Origin: JAEZKC01 sp046546375
GTDB lineage: Bacteria > Fibrobacterota > Chitinivibrionia > Chitinivibrionales > Chitinispirillaceae
Direction: 5' to 3'
Length of the DNA stretch: 64,000 nt
NCBI GenBank assembly: GCA_046546375.1
Contig: JBKGXV010000002.1
Location: 1 to 64,000, forward strand
Every line of letters begins with the position of its first letter. The first letter of the stretch is position 1. This document shows, piece after piece, positions 18,230 through 27,084 of the stretch. Both the position numbers and the translations under genes were made by a program. The notes below the pieces were generated by a model. It was not told the origin of the DNA. It was given only the letters and a program-made list of their open reading frames with translations, and ran no database searches.

Positions 18230-18424
18230 TTAGGAGAGGACGAAGTGTTCCTGACCACGCCTGAAAACAAATCCTTTACGGTGTACGCACTCGTTTTCTG
18301 CCTTGCGGATCTGCTTTTCGAAACGCTTTCGGTCTGCGCCGCAGTAGTTCACAAAAAAGCGGGTTTTCTGGGAGCATTTGGTGTAATGAGAGCAGTTGGA
18401 ACAGGAGATTTTCAGAAACTGCAT
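18230..18424 (-). CDS. Small cysteine-rich protein
   Basis: The 64-residue product starts MQFLKISCSNCSHYTKC and contains five cysteines (8, 11, 17, 28, 46) and many basic residues. C-x2-C-x5-C-x10-C suggests a metal-binding knuckle or small iron-sulfur site. The ATG at 18424 has CCGGAG upstream and lies about 35 nt downstream of the predicted transcription start. A longer open frame (to 18493) would begin inside the -35 box and is rejected. It is probably cytoplasmic, since no signal peptide is seen. I do not recognise a named family. Confidence 0.65.
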   Translation of the reverse strand: MQFLKISCSNCSHYTKCSQKTRFFVNYCGADRKRFEKQIRKAENECVHRKGFVFRRGQEHFVLS

Positions 18425-18464
18425 ACGGCGCTCCGGAGAAGAGGTTAGTGGTAGTATCAGTAAT

Positions 18465-18493
18465 AGTATACGCCTCAATGGGTTGTGTGTCAA
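18465..18493 (-). promoter_or_regulatory. Near-consensus sigma70 promoter
   Basis: On the minus strand a perfect TTGACA (18493-18488), a 17-nt spacer and TATACT (18470-18465) form the strongest promoter match in the window. It drives the small cysteine-rich gene. Confidence 0.75.
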
Positions 18494-18657
18494 TGAAAAA
18501 GGTGTCCATATATGGTGGTGCGTGTAGGATGTTGCATAGCTGGGAATCGAATGTTGTAGCTGAGGGAGAGGTTTAGGCGTCCGGTGAGGTGCAGGGAAGG
18601 TCAGGACCGAAATCCTTTGAGATTCAATACTGAAGCGTTTGGATAAGATAAGCGGTG

Positions 18658-18688
18658 AAAAAAACGTTCCGGTAAAAACCGGAACGTT
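18658..18688 (-). terminator. Intrinsic terminator of the rnf operon
   Basis: AACGTTCCGG and CCGGAACGTT form a perfect 10-bp stem around a six-base loop, with a run of T on the minus strand, starting 4 nt after the rnfB stop. Confidence 0.9.
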
Positions 18689-18691
18689 ACA

Positions 18692-19732
18692 TCAACCTTT
18701 GCTGGTGGAGACGTTGCGCTGGCGTCTGTTTTTTTCGACCGAATCATACCCCAAGCCTCCCCAAAGAGCGATCGCGCGGGCGTGGCAGTGACTCAGGCAG
18801 ATACCGCAGCCGATGCATTTATCTTTATCCACCACATGTCGTTCGCCTTTTTCACCTTTAATGGCGCCCTTTACCGGGCAGGCTTCGATACAATCACCGC
18901 AACCGTCACATTTGGTGTCGATATTGGCTTTGGGACGTACCTTCACCAGATCAACAAAGCTTTTGGAGGGGCATTTGTTGGCTGCTGGAATGAAGTTTTC
19001 ATCTTTGCTGTAGTCCATAACCGGAAGATTGTTCTCCATGCTTATAGTACCGGACGGAGTAGCTTTGACGCATAGAGTGCATCCGGTACAACCCACAGAA
19101 CAGTACTTTTTCACTTTGGCCCCGCGGTCGTGGTTTGAGCAGGCCAGGAATATCTTGTGGACTTTGGGAATCATGGAAATAATATTTCTGGGACATGCTT
19201 TCACACATTTGGCGCACCCGGTGCATTTGTGGGGGTCCACTACCGCCACGCCATTATCGTTCACATAAATGGCATCAAAGGGGCAGGCGCGTACGCAGCT
19301 TCCCAGACCCAGACAGCCATCAGGGCATACTTTCGTTCCGTTTCCGGTCAGAACTGCGGCATGGCAGTCTTCAATTCCCTCGTATACCGCTTTTTCCAGC
19401 GCTTCTTTGTGACCACCCTTGCAATGAACAACAGCCATCATCGGTTCGATGGAATTCGCTTCGATTCCCATGATATCCGCAATCTCCCGGGCGGTCTTGG
19501 GACCTCCGGGGATACATCCGGCCGGATCGGCTTCCCCTTCTGCAACCGCTTTGGCAAATGCACTGCAGCCGGGATATCCGCAGGCTCCACAATTGGCATT
19601 GGGAAGCGCTACCTGAATGCGGGATATTTTCGGGTCCACGAAGACCTGGAGCTTTTTGGACGCGATACCCAAGCCTACTCCGAAAAACAGACCCACTGAA
19701 CCAACTACTAATATAGGAATTACTATTTCCAC
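18692..19732 (-). CDS. rnfB: Rnf complex subunit B, polyferredoxin
   Basis: This 346-residue subunit takes electrons from ferredoxin into the Rnf ion pump. It has an N-terminal membrane helix, then the 4Fe-4S domain NCGACGYPGC near residues 47-56. A string of ferredoxin-type clusters follows (CLGLGSCVRACP, CTGCAKCVKACP, CSVGCTGCTLC, CDGCGDCIEACP, CIGCGICLSHCH), giving room for about six clusters. This long form resembles the RnfB of Acetobacterium and clostridia. The start is a GTG preceded by GGAGG at 7 nt, right after the rnfA stop. It is the last gene of the operon, with a strong terminator. Confidence 0.93.
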   Translation of the reverse strand: MEIVIPILVVGSVGLFFGVGLGIASKKLQVFVDPKISRIQVALPNANCGACGYPGCSAFAKAVAEGEADPAGCIPGGPKTAREIADIMGIEANSIEPMMAVVHCKGGHKEALEKAVYEGIEDCHAAVLTGNGTKVCPDGCLGLGSCVRACPFDAIYVNDNGVAVVDPHKCTGCAKCVKACPRNIISMIPKVHKIFLACSNHDRGAKVKKYCSVGCTGCTLCVKATPSGTISMENNLPVMDYSKDENFIPAANKCPSKSFVDLVKVRPKANIDTKCDGCGDCIEACPVKGAIKGEKGERHVVDKDKCIGCGICLSHCHARAIALWGGLGYDSVEKNRRQRNVSTSKG

Positions 19733-19734
19733 AC

Positions 19735-20358
19735 TTATCCTCCAACGGAAGTAAAAAAGGAGAGACCTGAAAATCCCAGAAATGCAAGAGCCATTAGCCC
19801 TGCGGTAACAAAGGCTATAGGAAGCCCTTCCAGGGATTTCGGTACATCGGCCAATTCCAGTTTTTCTCTAAGACCCGCCATAAGAACCAGCGCCAGGGTG
19901 AAACCCACTCCCGATGCGACTCCATTGACAAGGCTTTCTATGAATGTGAACGGTTTTCCTGTGAACTGATTTATTCCGGTATTGAGCAGGGCAACTCCCA
20001 TGATTGCGCAGTTTGTTGTGATAAGCGGAAGAAAAATCCCCAGAGATTCATAGAGAGATGGGGAAAACTTCTGCAGAGCCATTTCAAGAAGCTGCACCAG
20101 AGAGGCGATAACCAGAATAAAGACGATAGTTCGCAGGAACTCTACACCGAATTCCATCAATACAAAATTATGGATAATCCAGGTGAACATGGAGGCTACA
20201 GTCATTACGAAAATCACCGCCATTCCCATTCCGGTGGCACTGGACAGCTTTTTGGAAACACCGAAAAAGGGACACAGACCCAGAAAGCGGGCCAGAACAA
20301 AATTCTGTATCAGCACTGCGGCAATGGAGATCTGAACAATACTCATAATGCTGTTCAT
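19735..20358 (-). CDS. rnfA: Rnf complex subunit A, membrane protein
   Basis: This 207-residue integral membrane subunit has about six helices. It starts VQISIAAVLIQNFVLARFLG and holds the conserved cysteines of LGLCPFFGVSK and TTNCAIMG, which coordinate an intramembrane iron-sulfur cluster between RnfA and RnfE in the known complexes. The ATG overlaps the rnfE stop by 4 nt (ATGA), so translation is coupled. It lies in the ion-translocating core. Confidence 0.93.
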   Translation of the reverse strand: MNSIMSIVQISIAAVLIQNFVLARFLGLCPFFGVSKKLSSATGMGMAVIFVMTVASMFTWIIHNFVLMEFGVEFLRTIVFILVIASLVQLLEMALQKFSPSLYESLGIFLPLITTNCAIMGVALLNTGINQFTGKPFTFIESLVNGVASGVGFTLALVLMAGLREKLELADVPKSLEGLPIAFVTAGLMALAFLGFSGLSFFTSVGG

Positions 20359-20960
20359 GTGCGTGCTACCTTTCTGTTACGCAGAAAATTAACAATACCC
20401 ATAACCAGTGCGATTGCGAAAAAACCACCGGGTGCCAGAACCAAAGCGGTCATGGGTTGAAATTTGGGGATCACCAGCATACCGAAAATCTTGTTGCTGC
20501 CCAGAAGTTCTCTGATGGTGCTCAGGATTACCAGGGCCACAGTGAAGCCGGCCCCCATCACCAAACCGTCCACAAGAGCGCGACCGGGATTGTTTTTTGA
20601 CGCGAATGCCTCGGCACGCCCCAGAATCACACAGTTCACTACAATGAGGGGAATGAATATTCCCAGCTGTTTATCCAGAACAGGAACATATGCTTTGAGA
20701 ATGAGTTGAAGAATCGAAACAAACGTTGCAATTATAACTATAAAACAGGGGATTCTCACTTTTTCAGGTATCCACTGTTTTATCATGGAGATGATCACAT
20801 TCGAGCATATCAGCACAAATGTGGCTGCAAGCCCCATCCCCAGCCCGTTTCTTACTGATGTGCTCACTGCCAATGCAGGGCAGAGGCCCAGGGCCAGAAT
20901 CAGAATAGGATTTTCGGTTACGACGCCACGCTTTATATCTTCGCCCAGCATATTAGTCAT
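20355..20960 (-). CDS. rnfE: Rnf complex subunit E, membrane protein
   Basis: This 201-residue membrane subunit is homologous to RnfA (LGLCPALAVSTSVRNGLGMG; VVNCVILGRAEAFASKNNPG) and pairs with it in the inner membrane. The cysteines in LGLCP and VNCVILG match the cluster ligands. Its ATG overlaps the rnfG stop by 8 nt and its stop overlaps rnfA by 4 nt. Confidence 0.93.
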   Translation of the reverse strand: MTNMLGEDIKRGVVTENPILILALGLCPALAVSTSVRNGLGMGLAATFVLICSNVIISMIKQWIPEKVRIPCFIVIIATFVSILQLILKAYVPVLDKQLGIFIPLIVVNCVILGRAEAFASKNNPGRALVDGLVMGAGFTVALVILSTIRELLGSNKIFGMLVIPKFQPMTALVLAPGGFFAIALVMGIVNFLRNRKVART

Positions 20961-21606
20961 TCCCCTTGATTTGTTTTATGTAAGCTGCTATTTCCTTTTC
21001 TATACCCTTCACGACCGCCTTGGTGGAAATGGTGGAACCGGTTATCGCGGAAACAGCATTTTTCTTCTCAAGTTTTTCACGTGCCGATTTATCGAGTTTG
21101 TGCCACTCGCCGATCGACTTGTTAATGGAAATCGGCTCCAGGCAGGACAACCCTTCAAATTGTTCTGTAAACCAGGGCTCTTTCTTCTCCGATGAACCGA
21201 AGGGATTCCAGATATACTTGGTGGATGCCACTTCCTCCACTCGAGAGCCAAGTCCGGGAGTTTCACTCTGCTGAAGAATGGAAACCCCGATTATGTCCCC
21301 GGATGGTTCCACACCGACCATGTATTTGATATCTCCGGAGTAACCTCTGCTGCTTACTTCAAAGGCATAGCCTGCTACACCGTTGTCATTGGAAGCAGCC
21401 CAGTATTTTTCCGGTAGTTCCTCCTGGCCTTTTTTTTCTTTCACGGTCACTTTTTCCGGCAGTACCGCTTCCAGTGCGCTGTTTTGAGCTAATTTTTGCT
21501 GAGCGGCAATTTTGTCCTTCGTTTTTGAATTGGTGAACCCTATTGCCAGACCAGCGGCCATGGAGATCACCATCAGGGCTATTGCAAGTTTAATGATATC
21601 AGTCAC
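20953..21606 (-). CDS. rnfG: Rnf complex subunit G, covalent flavoprotein
   Basis: The 217-residue subunit has one N-terminal transmembrane helix (LAIALMVISMAAGLAIGF) and a periplasmic FMN-binding domain. The flavinylation motif reads TGSTIST (residues about 185-191), whose last threonine would carry FMN by a phosphoester bond. TPGLGSRV is the other conserved FMN-binding segment. The GTG at 21606 has GAGG at 9 nt and overlaps the rnfD stop. A longer frame to 21666 would add 20 residues from inside rnfD and lacks a ribosome binding site. Confidence 0.92.
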   Translation of the reverse strand: MTDIIKLAIALMVISMAAGLAIGFTNSKTKDKIAAQQKLAQNSALEAVLPEKVTVKEKKGQEELPEKYWAASNDNGVAGYAFEVSSRGYSGDIKYMVGVEPSGDIIGVSILQQSETPGLGSRVEEVASTKYIWNPFGSSEKKEPWFTEQFEGLSCLEPISINKSIGEWHKLDKSAREKLEKKNAVSAITGSTISTKAVVKGIEKEIAAYIKQIKGND

Positions 21607-22669
21607 GTTTGACAACCTCGCCGTAAATGGTTGGTCTTGTGTACCTGTCGATAAGGGGCACAACAAGGTTCATCAGAAGAATCGAATAGGACACGCCTTC
21701 CGGATATCCTCCGAATTTTCTTATTACAAAAGTCAGTACTCCGCATCCAAAACCGAAAAGTATTCGTCCCCGGGGAGTAATGGGGGAGGTGACCATGTCG
21801 GTAGCCATGAAAAAAGCCCCCAACAGCAGTCCGCCTGCCAGAACGTGGTAAGTAGGGGTGACAAGGGAAGATAGAGTGAAATGGCCTCCGCTTCCATTTG
21901 CAATCCAGAACAGGGCAAACACCGTCCCTATGTAGGAAAGGGGAATTCTGTAATCGACAACACGTATTGCCATCAGGAATATACCGCCCAGAAGTAATGC
22001 AACAGCCGAGGTTTCGCCGATACTGCCACCCACATTGCCCAGAAAAAGCTCTTTCAGTGCGTCTGCGTATTGAGTTGTCTGATATGTTCCCTCTGCAAAC
22101 GCCGTTTTGATGGCTTCCAGTGGTGTAGCCGCGGTAATACCGTCGATACCGCTCATATTTCCGAAGAAAGGTGCGGAAAAAGAGGTCATGGCTGCAGGAA
22201 AATTGGCCATCAGAAAAGCGCGTCCTGCCAAAGCGGGGTTTATGAAGTTTGCTCCAAGACCCCCAAACACCATTTTCGCTACACCGATAGCGAATGCCGA
22301 ACCGATAACAACCATCCAGATCGGTAACATCGGAGGGACGTTGAAGGCGACCAGAATACCGGTTATCACTGCACTGAAATCACCGATGGTCTGCGGACGC
22401 TTCAAAAAGCGGTTGATAAGCCATTCCGTTCCCACTGCAGAACCAACGCTGGCCGCTGTGAGTATAATGGCTCGCCATCCGTAAAAAATCACAGAAGCCG
22501 CAAAGGCGGGAATCATGGCGAGAATCACCACCATCATAATTATCGGAACGGTCACACCGGCCCGGAAGTGCGGAGAACTCGAAAGGTGGAGTTCTGGAAC
22601 GGCAACTTTCGGGGCGGAGGTCTGCTTTTCCTCAACTGCCCCTTTTGGGTTTGTCTGTAAAGTGGTCAT
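21599..22669 (-). CDS. rnfD: Rnf complex subunit D, membrane flavoprotein
   Basis: The 356-residue subunit has about nine to ten membrane helices and the RnfD/NqrB flavinylation motif DGITAATPLEA, in which the threonine before the Pro-Leu carries FMN. PHFRAGVTVPIIMMVVILA begins the membrane part after a 35-residue cytoplasmic tail. GGLGANFINPALAGRAFLM and MATDMVTSPITPRGR are conserved. It forms the ion channel region with RnfA and E. The stop overlaps the rnfG start. Confidence 0.93.
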   Translation of the reverse strand: MTTLQTNPKGAVEEKQTSAPKVAVPELHLSSSPHFRAGVTVPIIMMVVILAMIPAFAASVIFYGWRAIILTAASVGSAVGTEWLINRFLKRPQTIGDFSAVITGILVAFNVPPMLPIWMVVIGSAFAIGVAKMVFGGLGANFINPALAGRAFLMANFPAAMTSFSAPFFGNMSGIDGITAATPLEAIKTAFAEGTYQTTQYADALKELFLGNVGGSIGETSAVALLLGGIFLMAIRVVDYRIPLSYIGTVFALFWIANGSGGHFTLSSLVTPTYHVLAGGLLLGAFFMATDMVTSPITPRGRILFGFGCGVLTFVIRKFGGYPEGVSYSILLMNLVVPLIDRYTRPTIYGEVVKRD

Positions 22670-22681
22670 GTTTCCTCTGCT

Positions 22682-24022
22682 CTACTTTTGCTTCTTTTCA
22701 GCGGCTTTTCTGGCCTGAACCGTGAACTTTCCAAGCTTAACGAACTGAACGATGTTTATCTTTGAAGGGCACACGTATGCACATGACCCGCATTCAACGC
22801 AATCCATCATGTTCCACTCTAGAGCCTCGTCGATTTTTTCTTTTTCCACCATTTTGGCTAATCGTGAGGGGACGAGTCTGATCGGGCAGGCTCTCACACA
22901 CATGCCGCAGTTGATGCAGGGATGTGATTTCACTGCCGGAGTGGTTTTGTCATAGGCTAGAATTCCCGAAGTGGACTTGATGACGGGAACATCGAGTTCC
23001 GATTGAGCCAGTCCCATCATGGGACCGCCCATGATAAGTTTTTTCATTCTGGAGAAATCGGTATCACAAGCTTCCAGCAGGGCTTTCATCGGTGTTCCGA
23101 TTCTCACAAGTAGATTTTTCGGTGATCCGACAGCCGGTCCGGTTACAGTAACCACCCGCTCATAAAGTGGTGTTCCGGAAAAAATGGCATCGTGGATGGC
23201 TAGAGATGTTCCCACATTCTGCACAACGCATCCGACATCCATAGGAAGTCCTGCCGAGGGTACCTGTCGTTTTGTTATGGCGTTTATGAGCTGTTTTTCA
23301 CCCCCCTGAGGATATTTGGATTTCAGAACTGCTAGTTTGATATCCTTGAACCTTGTATCCTCAAGCATTTTACTTATGGCTTCGATTGCATCTTCTTTGT
23401 TGTCCTCGATACCGATGAAACACTCTTTTGCCCCGAGGATCTTTTTGAGAATGATCATGCCAGTGAGCAGATCTTCTGTTCTTTCGAGCATGAGGCGGTG
23501 ATCGGCGGTAAGGTATGGTTCACACTCGGCGCCGTTGATTATCAGAGTGTCTACAGGTTTGTTGCTTGGCGGAGAAAGCTTCACCTGAGTCGGGAAACTG
23601 GCTCCTCCCATTCCCACGATACCGCTCGAGGCGATTTTCTGGACGAGTTCACCGGGGGCCGCTTCGCGCCACGGCTTTTCAAAAGGTGTGAATTCAGCTT
23701 TTTCCTCGGAACCGTCATTTTCGATCTCCACAGCCATCACCCGCTTTCCCAGAGGATGGGTGAAAGGAGTCACAGAGAGCACCTTGCCGGCTACCGAAGA
23801 GTGAATGGTAGAGGACACGAATCCTGCCGGTTCTGCAATGGGCTGTCCGATCAGTACTCTGTCGCCCCGTTTCACCAGCGGCTTTGCAGGAGCTCCGATG
23901 TGCTGGGAGAGAGGAATGATCACTTGCGATGGAGCTGAAAAGGTTTCTATCGCCAGTTTTTCTGTCTGGGACTTGCTGTGACTCGGATGGACGCCGCCCT
24001 TAAAACTGAATTTCTTAAACAA
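22682..24022 (-). CDS. rnfC: Rnf complex subunit C, NADH-binding iron-sulfur protein
   Basis: The 446-residue subunit transfers electrons to or from NAD at the cytoplasmic face. It starts KKFSFKGGVHPSHSK, has the NADH/FMN-binding region (GMGGASFPTQVKL, NGAECEPYLTADHRLM) and two 4Fe-4S motifs, CINCGMCVRACP and CVECGSCAYVCP. The start is a TTG at 24022, supported by AGGAG at 7 nt; no in-frame ATG gives the conserved N-terminus. It is the first gene of rnfCDGEAB, the order seen in Acetobacterium and Clostridium rather than the ABCDGE order of proteobacteria. Whether the complex pumps Na+ or H+ cannot be told here. Confidence 0.93.
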   Translation of the reverse strand: MFKKFSFKGGVHPSHSKSQTEKLAIETFSAPSQVIIPLSQHIGAPAKPLVKRGDRVLIGQPIAEPAGFVSSTIHSSVAGKVLSVTPFTHPLGKRVMAVEIENDGSEEKAEFTPFEKPWREAAPGELVQKIASSGIVGMGGASFPTQVKLSPPSNKPVDTLIINGAECEPYLTADHRLMLERTEDLLTGMIILKKILGAKECFIGIEDNKEDAIEAISKMLEDTRFKDIKLAVLKSKYPQGGEKQLINAITKRQVPSAGLPMDVGCVVQNVGTSLAIHDAIFSGTPLYERVVTVTGPAVGSPKNLLVRIGTPMKALLEACDTDFSRMKKLIMGGPMMGLAQSELDVPVIKSTSGILAYDKTTPAVKSHPCINCGMCVRACPIRLVPSRLAKMVEKEKIDEALEWNMMDCVECGSCAYVCPSKINIVQFVKLGKFTVQARKAAEKKQK

Positions 24023-24115
24023 AGAGAGACTCCTGTTTTTATTGTGCAGCAGTGGGTTACAGTTGAAGGATTCAATTGGCTCCTACTTGATGCACTTTGT
24101 TTTTCGAGGACTTTA

Positions 24116-24145
24116 AAAGTACAAAGAGACGCCGAATCCAGTCAA
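24116..24145 (-). promoter_or_regulatory. Predicted rnf promoter
   Basis: TTGACT (24145-24140) with an 18-nt spacer to TACTTT (24121-24116) on the minus strand lies about 90 nt before the rnfC start. The -35 is good and the -10 is weak. Confidence 0.35.
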
Positions 24146-24281
24146 GAAATTTCAACCAACAGAGCATATTCCCCGAAGCATATGGCTGAAACGGAAATTC
24201 GTTCCTGTAACAACGTATATTTATGCTCTTTGTAGAAATCATGATGAGTGCTTAGTGTACCGTTTTTGTCAGAGGATTGCA

Positions 24282-24812
24282 ATGGGTTTAATACAGAAAC
24301 CAACGAAAGTGAAATTGTTTGTTGCAGTGATGTTTCAGCGCACTTTTGATTTGGAAGCGGTATTGTTTTCCCTTACTTCCAAATATGGGAAAATCGATCG
24401 CAGCTACGGACCGGTTAATTTTTCCTGGTCCGATTATTATGAAAAAGAAATGGGTGGTGACCTGCAGAAGTATTATGCTGTTTTCTGTGATCCTGTCGAT
24501 CGTTCGCTTCTGCCCTCAATAAAAAAATACACAAATGAACTCGAAAGCCGCTACTCTGAGAATGGAAGGCGGAGGGTGAATATCGACCCGGGATATATTG
24601 CCCGGGACAAGCTGGCTCTCGCATCTACCAAGGATTTCTATCACCGGCTTTATCTGGGGGAGGGGATTTATGGTGAAGTGACACTTCATTACAGAAAAGG
24701 CTGTTTCAGGCATTTTTCCTGGACGTACCCGGATTATAAGGAATGGGAGTTTCTGAAATTTCTGGAGATGGCGCGTGCGGATCTGGTGTACAATATCAGA
24801 AGAGGAGAGTGA
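24282..24812 (+). CDS. DUF4416 family protein
   Basis: The 176-residue protein starts GLIQKPTKVKLFVAVMFQ and ends in DLVYNIRRGE. SKYGKIDRSYGPVNFSWSDY and VNIDPGYIARDKLALASTKD are motifs of the DUF4416 family, whose function is unknown. It is cytoplasmic, without membrane segments. The ATG at 24282 has AGAGGA upstream; a GTG at 24255 in the same frame is less likely. It is divergent from rnf and convergent with dxs. Confidence 0.8.
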   Translation: MGLIQKPTKVKLFVAVMFQRTFDLEAVLFSLTSKYGKIDRSYGPVNFSWSDYYEKEMGGDLQKYYAVFCDPVDRSLLPSIKKYTNELESRYSENGRRRVNIDPGYIARDKLALASTKDFYHRLYLGEGIYGEVTLHYRKGCFRHFSWTYPDYKEWEFLKFLEMARADLVYNIRRGE

Positions 24813-24894
24813 AAAGTAGGGCTCCTCGGAGGGGACGTACTGAGAGATCACAAGTCACTTTTGGGTCAGATGAGGGAGGTAGCTGATCTGGGTA

Positions 24895-24938
24895 CCCCGG
24901 AGGTTATTTTATGATCTGTTCATGGTTCACCACCGGGG
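24895..24938. repeat. Inverted repeat between convergent genes
   Basis: CCCCGG-A-GGT and ACC-A-CCGGGG can pair with one mismatch around a 24-nt loop. It sits between the converging DUF4416 and dxs genes and may end transcription, but no T-run follows on either strand. Confidence 0.3.
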
Positions 24939-24948
24939 CTACACACTC

Positions 24949-26859
24949 TTACGTATATGCCCCTTCCACTTTCTCATCAACTGGATCTTTAAAAAACACC
25001 TGCAGTCGCTCAGCCATAGCTTCAGGATCAAGACCCAGCTCCTCTCTGAGTATCTTCACATTCCCGTGGCTCACAAACTTGTCCGGAAGCCCAAACCTCA
25101 TCACCTTGGGCCCGCTTTTCATCCCTGAAGCAAATTCGAGAATCGCTGAACCGAATCCCCCTAAAAGAGAATTGTTTTCAAATGTGGCCACATGACTGTG
25201 AGTGCTTAGAATTTCTTTGTAGAATTCTTCGTTCAGAGGTTTGGCAAAACGGGCATCAATCACCGTAGCTTCGATGCCCTCAGCTTTCAGTTTCTCCTGA
25301 ACTTCACATACATCCGTGAAAAAATCTCCGATCGAAATCAGCGCCAAACCCTTTCCTTTATGCACCAACTGGGGCATACCGATCTCAAGTTCCCTCAGAG
25401 GACCGTCAAACGCTGTACCCGGACCACCTCCGCGAGGGTAGCGGATAAACACCGGGCCACCAGTGTATTCAGTGGCGGTGTACATCATATCCCTTAGCTC
25501 CTTCTCATCACTGGGCGCCATTACTACCGCATCGGGAACTGTTCTGAGGAAGGAAAGGTCGAACATTCCGTGATGTGTGGGCCCGTCATCACCCACCAGC
25601 CCCGCTCTGTCGATACAGAAAATGACATTCGTTTTATCCAGGGCGACATCCTGCATGATCTGATCATAGGACCGCTGCAGAAAGCTGGAATAGATAGCCA
25701 CTACCGGCCGCAAGCCCTGTAGCGCAAGTCCTGCAGCAAAGGTAACTGCATGTCCCTCCGCGATTCCAACATCAAAGAACCGGTCCGGAAAGGTGTCTCT
25801 GAATTCACACAGTTTGGTACCATCCGGCATGGCTGCCGTAATCGCCGCCAGATCCTTTCTGGCGTGACCGAGTTCCACCATGGTCTTGCCGAACACATCG
25901 CTGTAGGTGGGTTTTGAAGGAGCTTTTTTTATCACATTGCCGGTCTCGGGCTCGAACTTGCTGATTCCGTGATATTTGGTGGCGTCCTTTTCGGCAAAGG
26001 AGTAACCCTTGCCTTTTTTGGTAATCACGTGCACCAGGACCGGTCCCGTCGCTTCGGACTTTACAAATTTGAACACCTCGATCATTTCTGCCAGGTTATG
26101 TCCGTCGATGGGGCCGATGTATCTCAAACCCATGTCCTCGAAAAGTTTTCCCGGAATGATGATGTGTTTGAGAGCATCATCCAGCTTGTGCATCAGGGTT
26201 CGTATGCTTTTACCCACATTAGCGAAATTGCCCAGAATACCCCAGATTTCGCTTTTGATTTTGTTGTACCTTTTATCTGTGATGACTCGGGTGAGATACC
26301 GGGAAAGAGCTCCCACATTTTTGGCGATAGACATTTCGTTGTCATTGAGTATAACGGTCATTGCTGTCGAGGATGATCCCAGGTTGTTGAGACCCTCCAG
26401 TGCCAGCCCGCCGCTCATGGAGCCGTCGCCTATTACCGCAACAACTGAATTGTCCTGCTTGAGAATGTCCCGCCCGATGGCCATTCCCAGAGCCGCGCTT
26501 ATGGATGTGGAGGCGTGTCCTACAGAAAAACTGTCGTATTCACTTTCCGTTATGCGTGGAAAGCCGCTCAGGCCTCCGTGCTGGCGAATGGTGGAAAACT
26601 GCTCTCGCCGACCGGTAAGAATCTTGTGGGGATAAGCCTGATGACCAACATCCCAGACAATTTTATCCCGGGGTGTTTGATAGCAGTAGTGCAGTGCCAG
26701 AGTCAGTTCGACCACACCCAGACTTGAGGCGAGATGTCCGCCGGTTTTGCTCACTTTTTCAATCAGGAAGTTCCGAATCTCCTCTGCCAGCGGTGTCAGT
26801 GAATCCGGGGGGAGTTTTCGGAGGTCTGCAGGAGAATTTATCTGTTCGAGGTACTTCAA
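24949..26859 (-). CDS. dxs: 1-deoxy-D-xylulose-5-phosphate synthase
   Basis: This 636-residue thiamine-diphosphate enzyme condenses pyruvate and glyceraldehyde 3-phosphate in the first step of the MEP isoprenoid pathway. The N-terminus has KTGGHLASSLGVVELTLALH and DVGHQAYPHKILTGR. The ThDP motif is GDGSMSGG..LNNLG, and the second domain has GLVGDDGPTHHGMFDLS with the catalytic histidine. Length and motifs match the family. The start is a TTG with AAAGGA 10 nt upstream. The 225 bases between it and tgt are a divergent control region without a clear promoter match. Confidence 0.95.
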   Translation of the reverse strand: MKYLEQINSPADLRKLPPDSLTPLAEEIRNFLIEKVSKTGGHLASSLGVVELTLALHYCYQTPRDKIVWDVGHQAYPHKILTGRREQFSTIRQHGGLSGFPRITESEYDSFSVGHASTSISAALGMAIGRDILKQDNSVVAVIGDGSMSGGLALEGLNNLGSSSTAMTVILNDNEMSIAKNVGALSRYLTRVITDKRYNKIKSEIWGILGNFANVGKSIRTLMHKLDDALKHIIIPGKLFEDMGLRYIGPIDGHNLAEMIEVFKFVKSEATGPVLVHVITKKGKGYSFAEKDATKYHGISKFEPETGNVIKKAPSKPTYSDVFGKTMVELGHARKDLAAITAAMPDGTKLCEFRDTFPDRFFDVGIAEGHAVTFAAGLALQGLRPVVAIYSSFLQRSYDQIMQDVALDKTNVIFCIDRAGLVGDDGPTHHGMFDLSFLRTVPDAVVMAPSDEKELRDMMYTATEYTGGPVFIRYPRGGGPGTAFDGPLRELEIGMPQLVHKGKGLALISIGDFFTDVCEVQEKLKAEGIEATVIDARFAKPLNEEFYKEILSTHSHVATFENNSLLGGFGSAILEFASGMKSGPKVMRFGLPDKFVSHGNVKILREELGLDPEAMAERLQVFFKDPVDEKVEGAYT

Positions 26860-27084
26860 ATTGGTAGTATCCTTTCAAGCAGCGGTTGCTCTTAGATTTC
26901 GTGTGTTGTCGGAATTTGTTTTGATGATGAGCATCCGCAACGGTTATTACTAAAAGATACCTAAAAAAATTGACTCCGAGCAAGGTAAATATCCACACTT
27001 GTCGGCAATGTAAGCCTCTGTTTAAAGCCGCTGGAGAAAACTATTTTCCATTTTCTGTCGACATTTTGCATTTCAGGAGTTTTG

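Noticed and set aside
18230..18493. Longer version of the cysteine-rich protein starting at 18493
   Set aside because: Its start codon is the TTG of the -35 box of a near-consensus promoter; the ATG at 18424 has a ribosome binding site.
25969..26635. Plus-strand frames of 135 and 208 codons inside dxs
   Set aside because: dxs is complete and highly conserved on the other strand; these are shadows.
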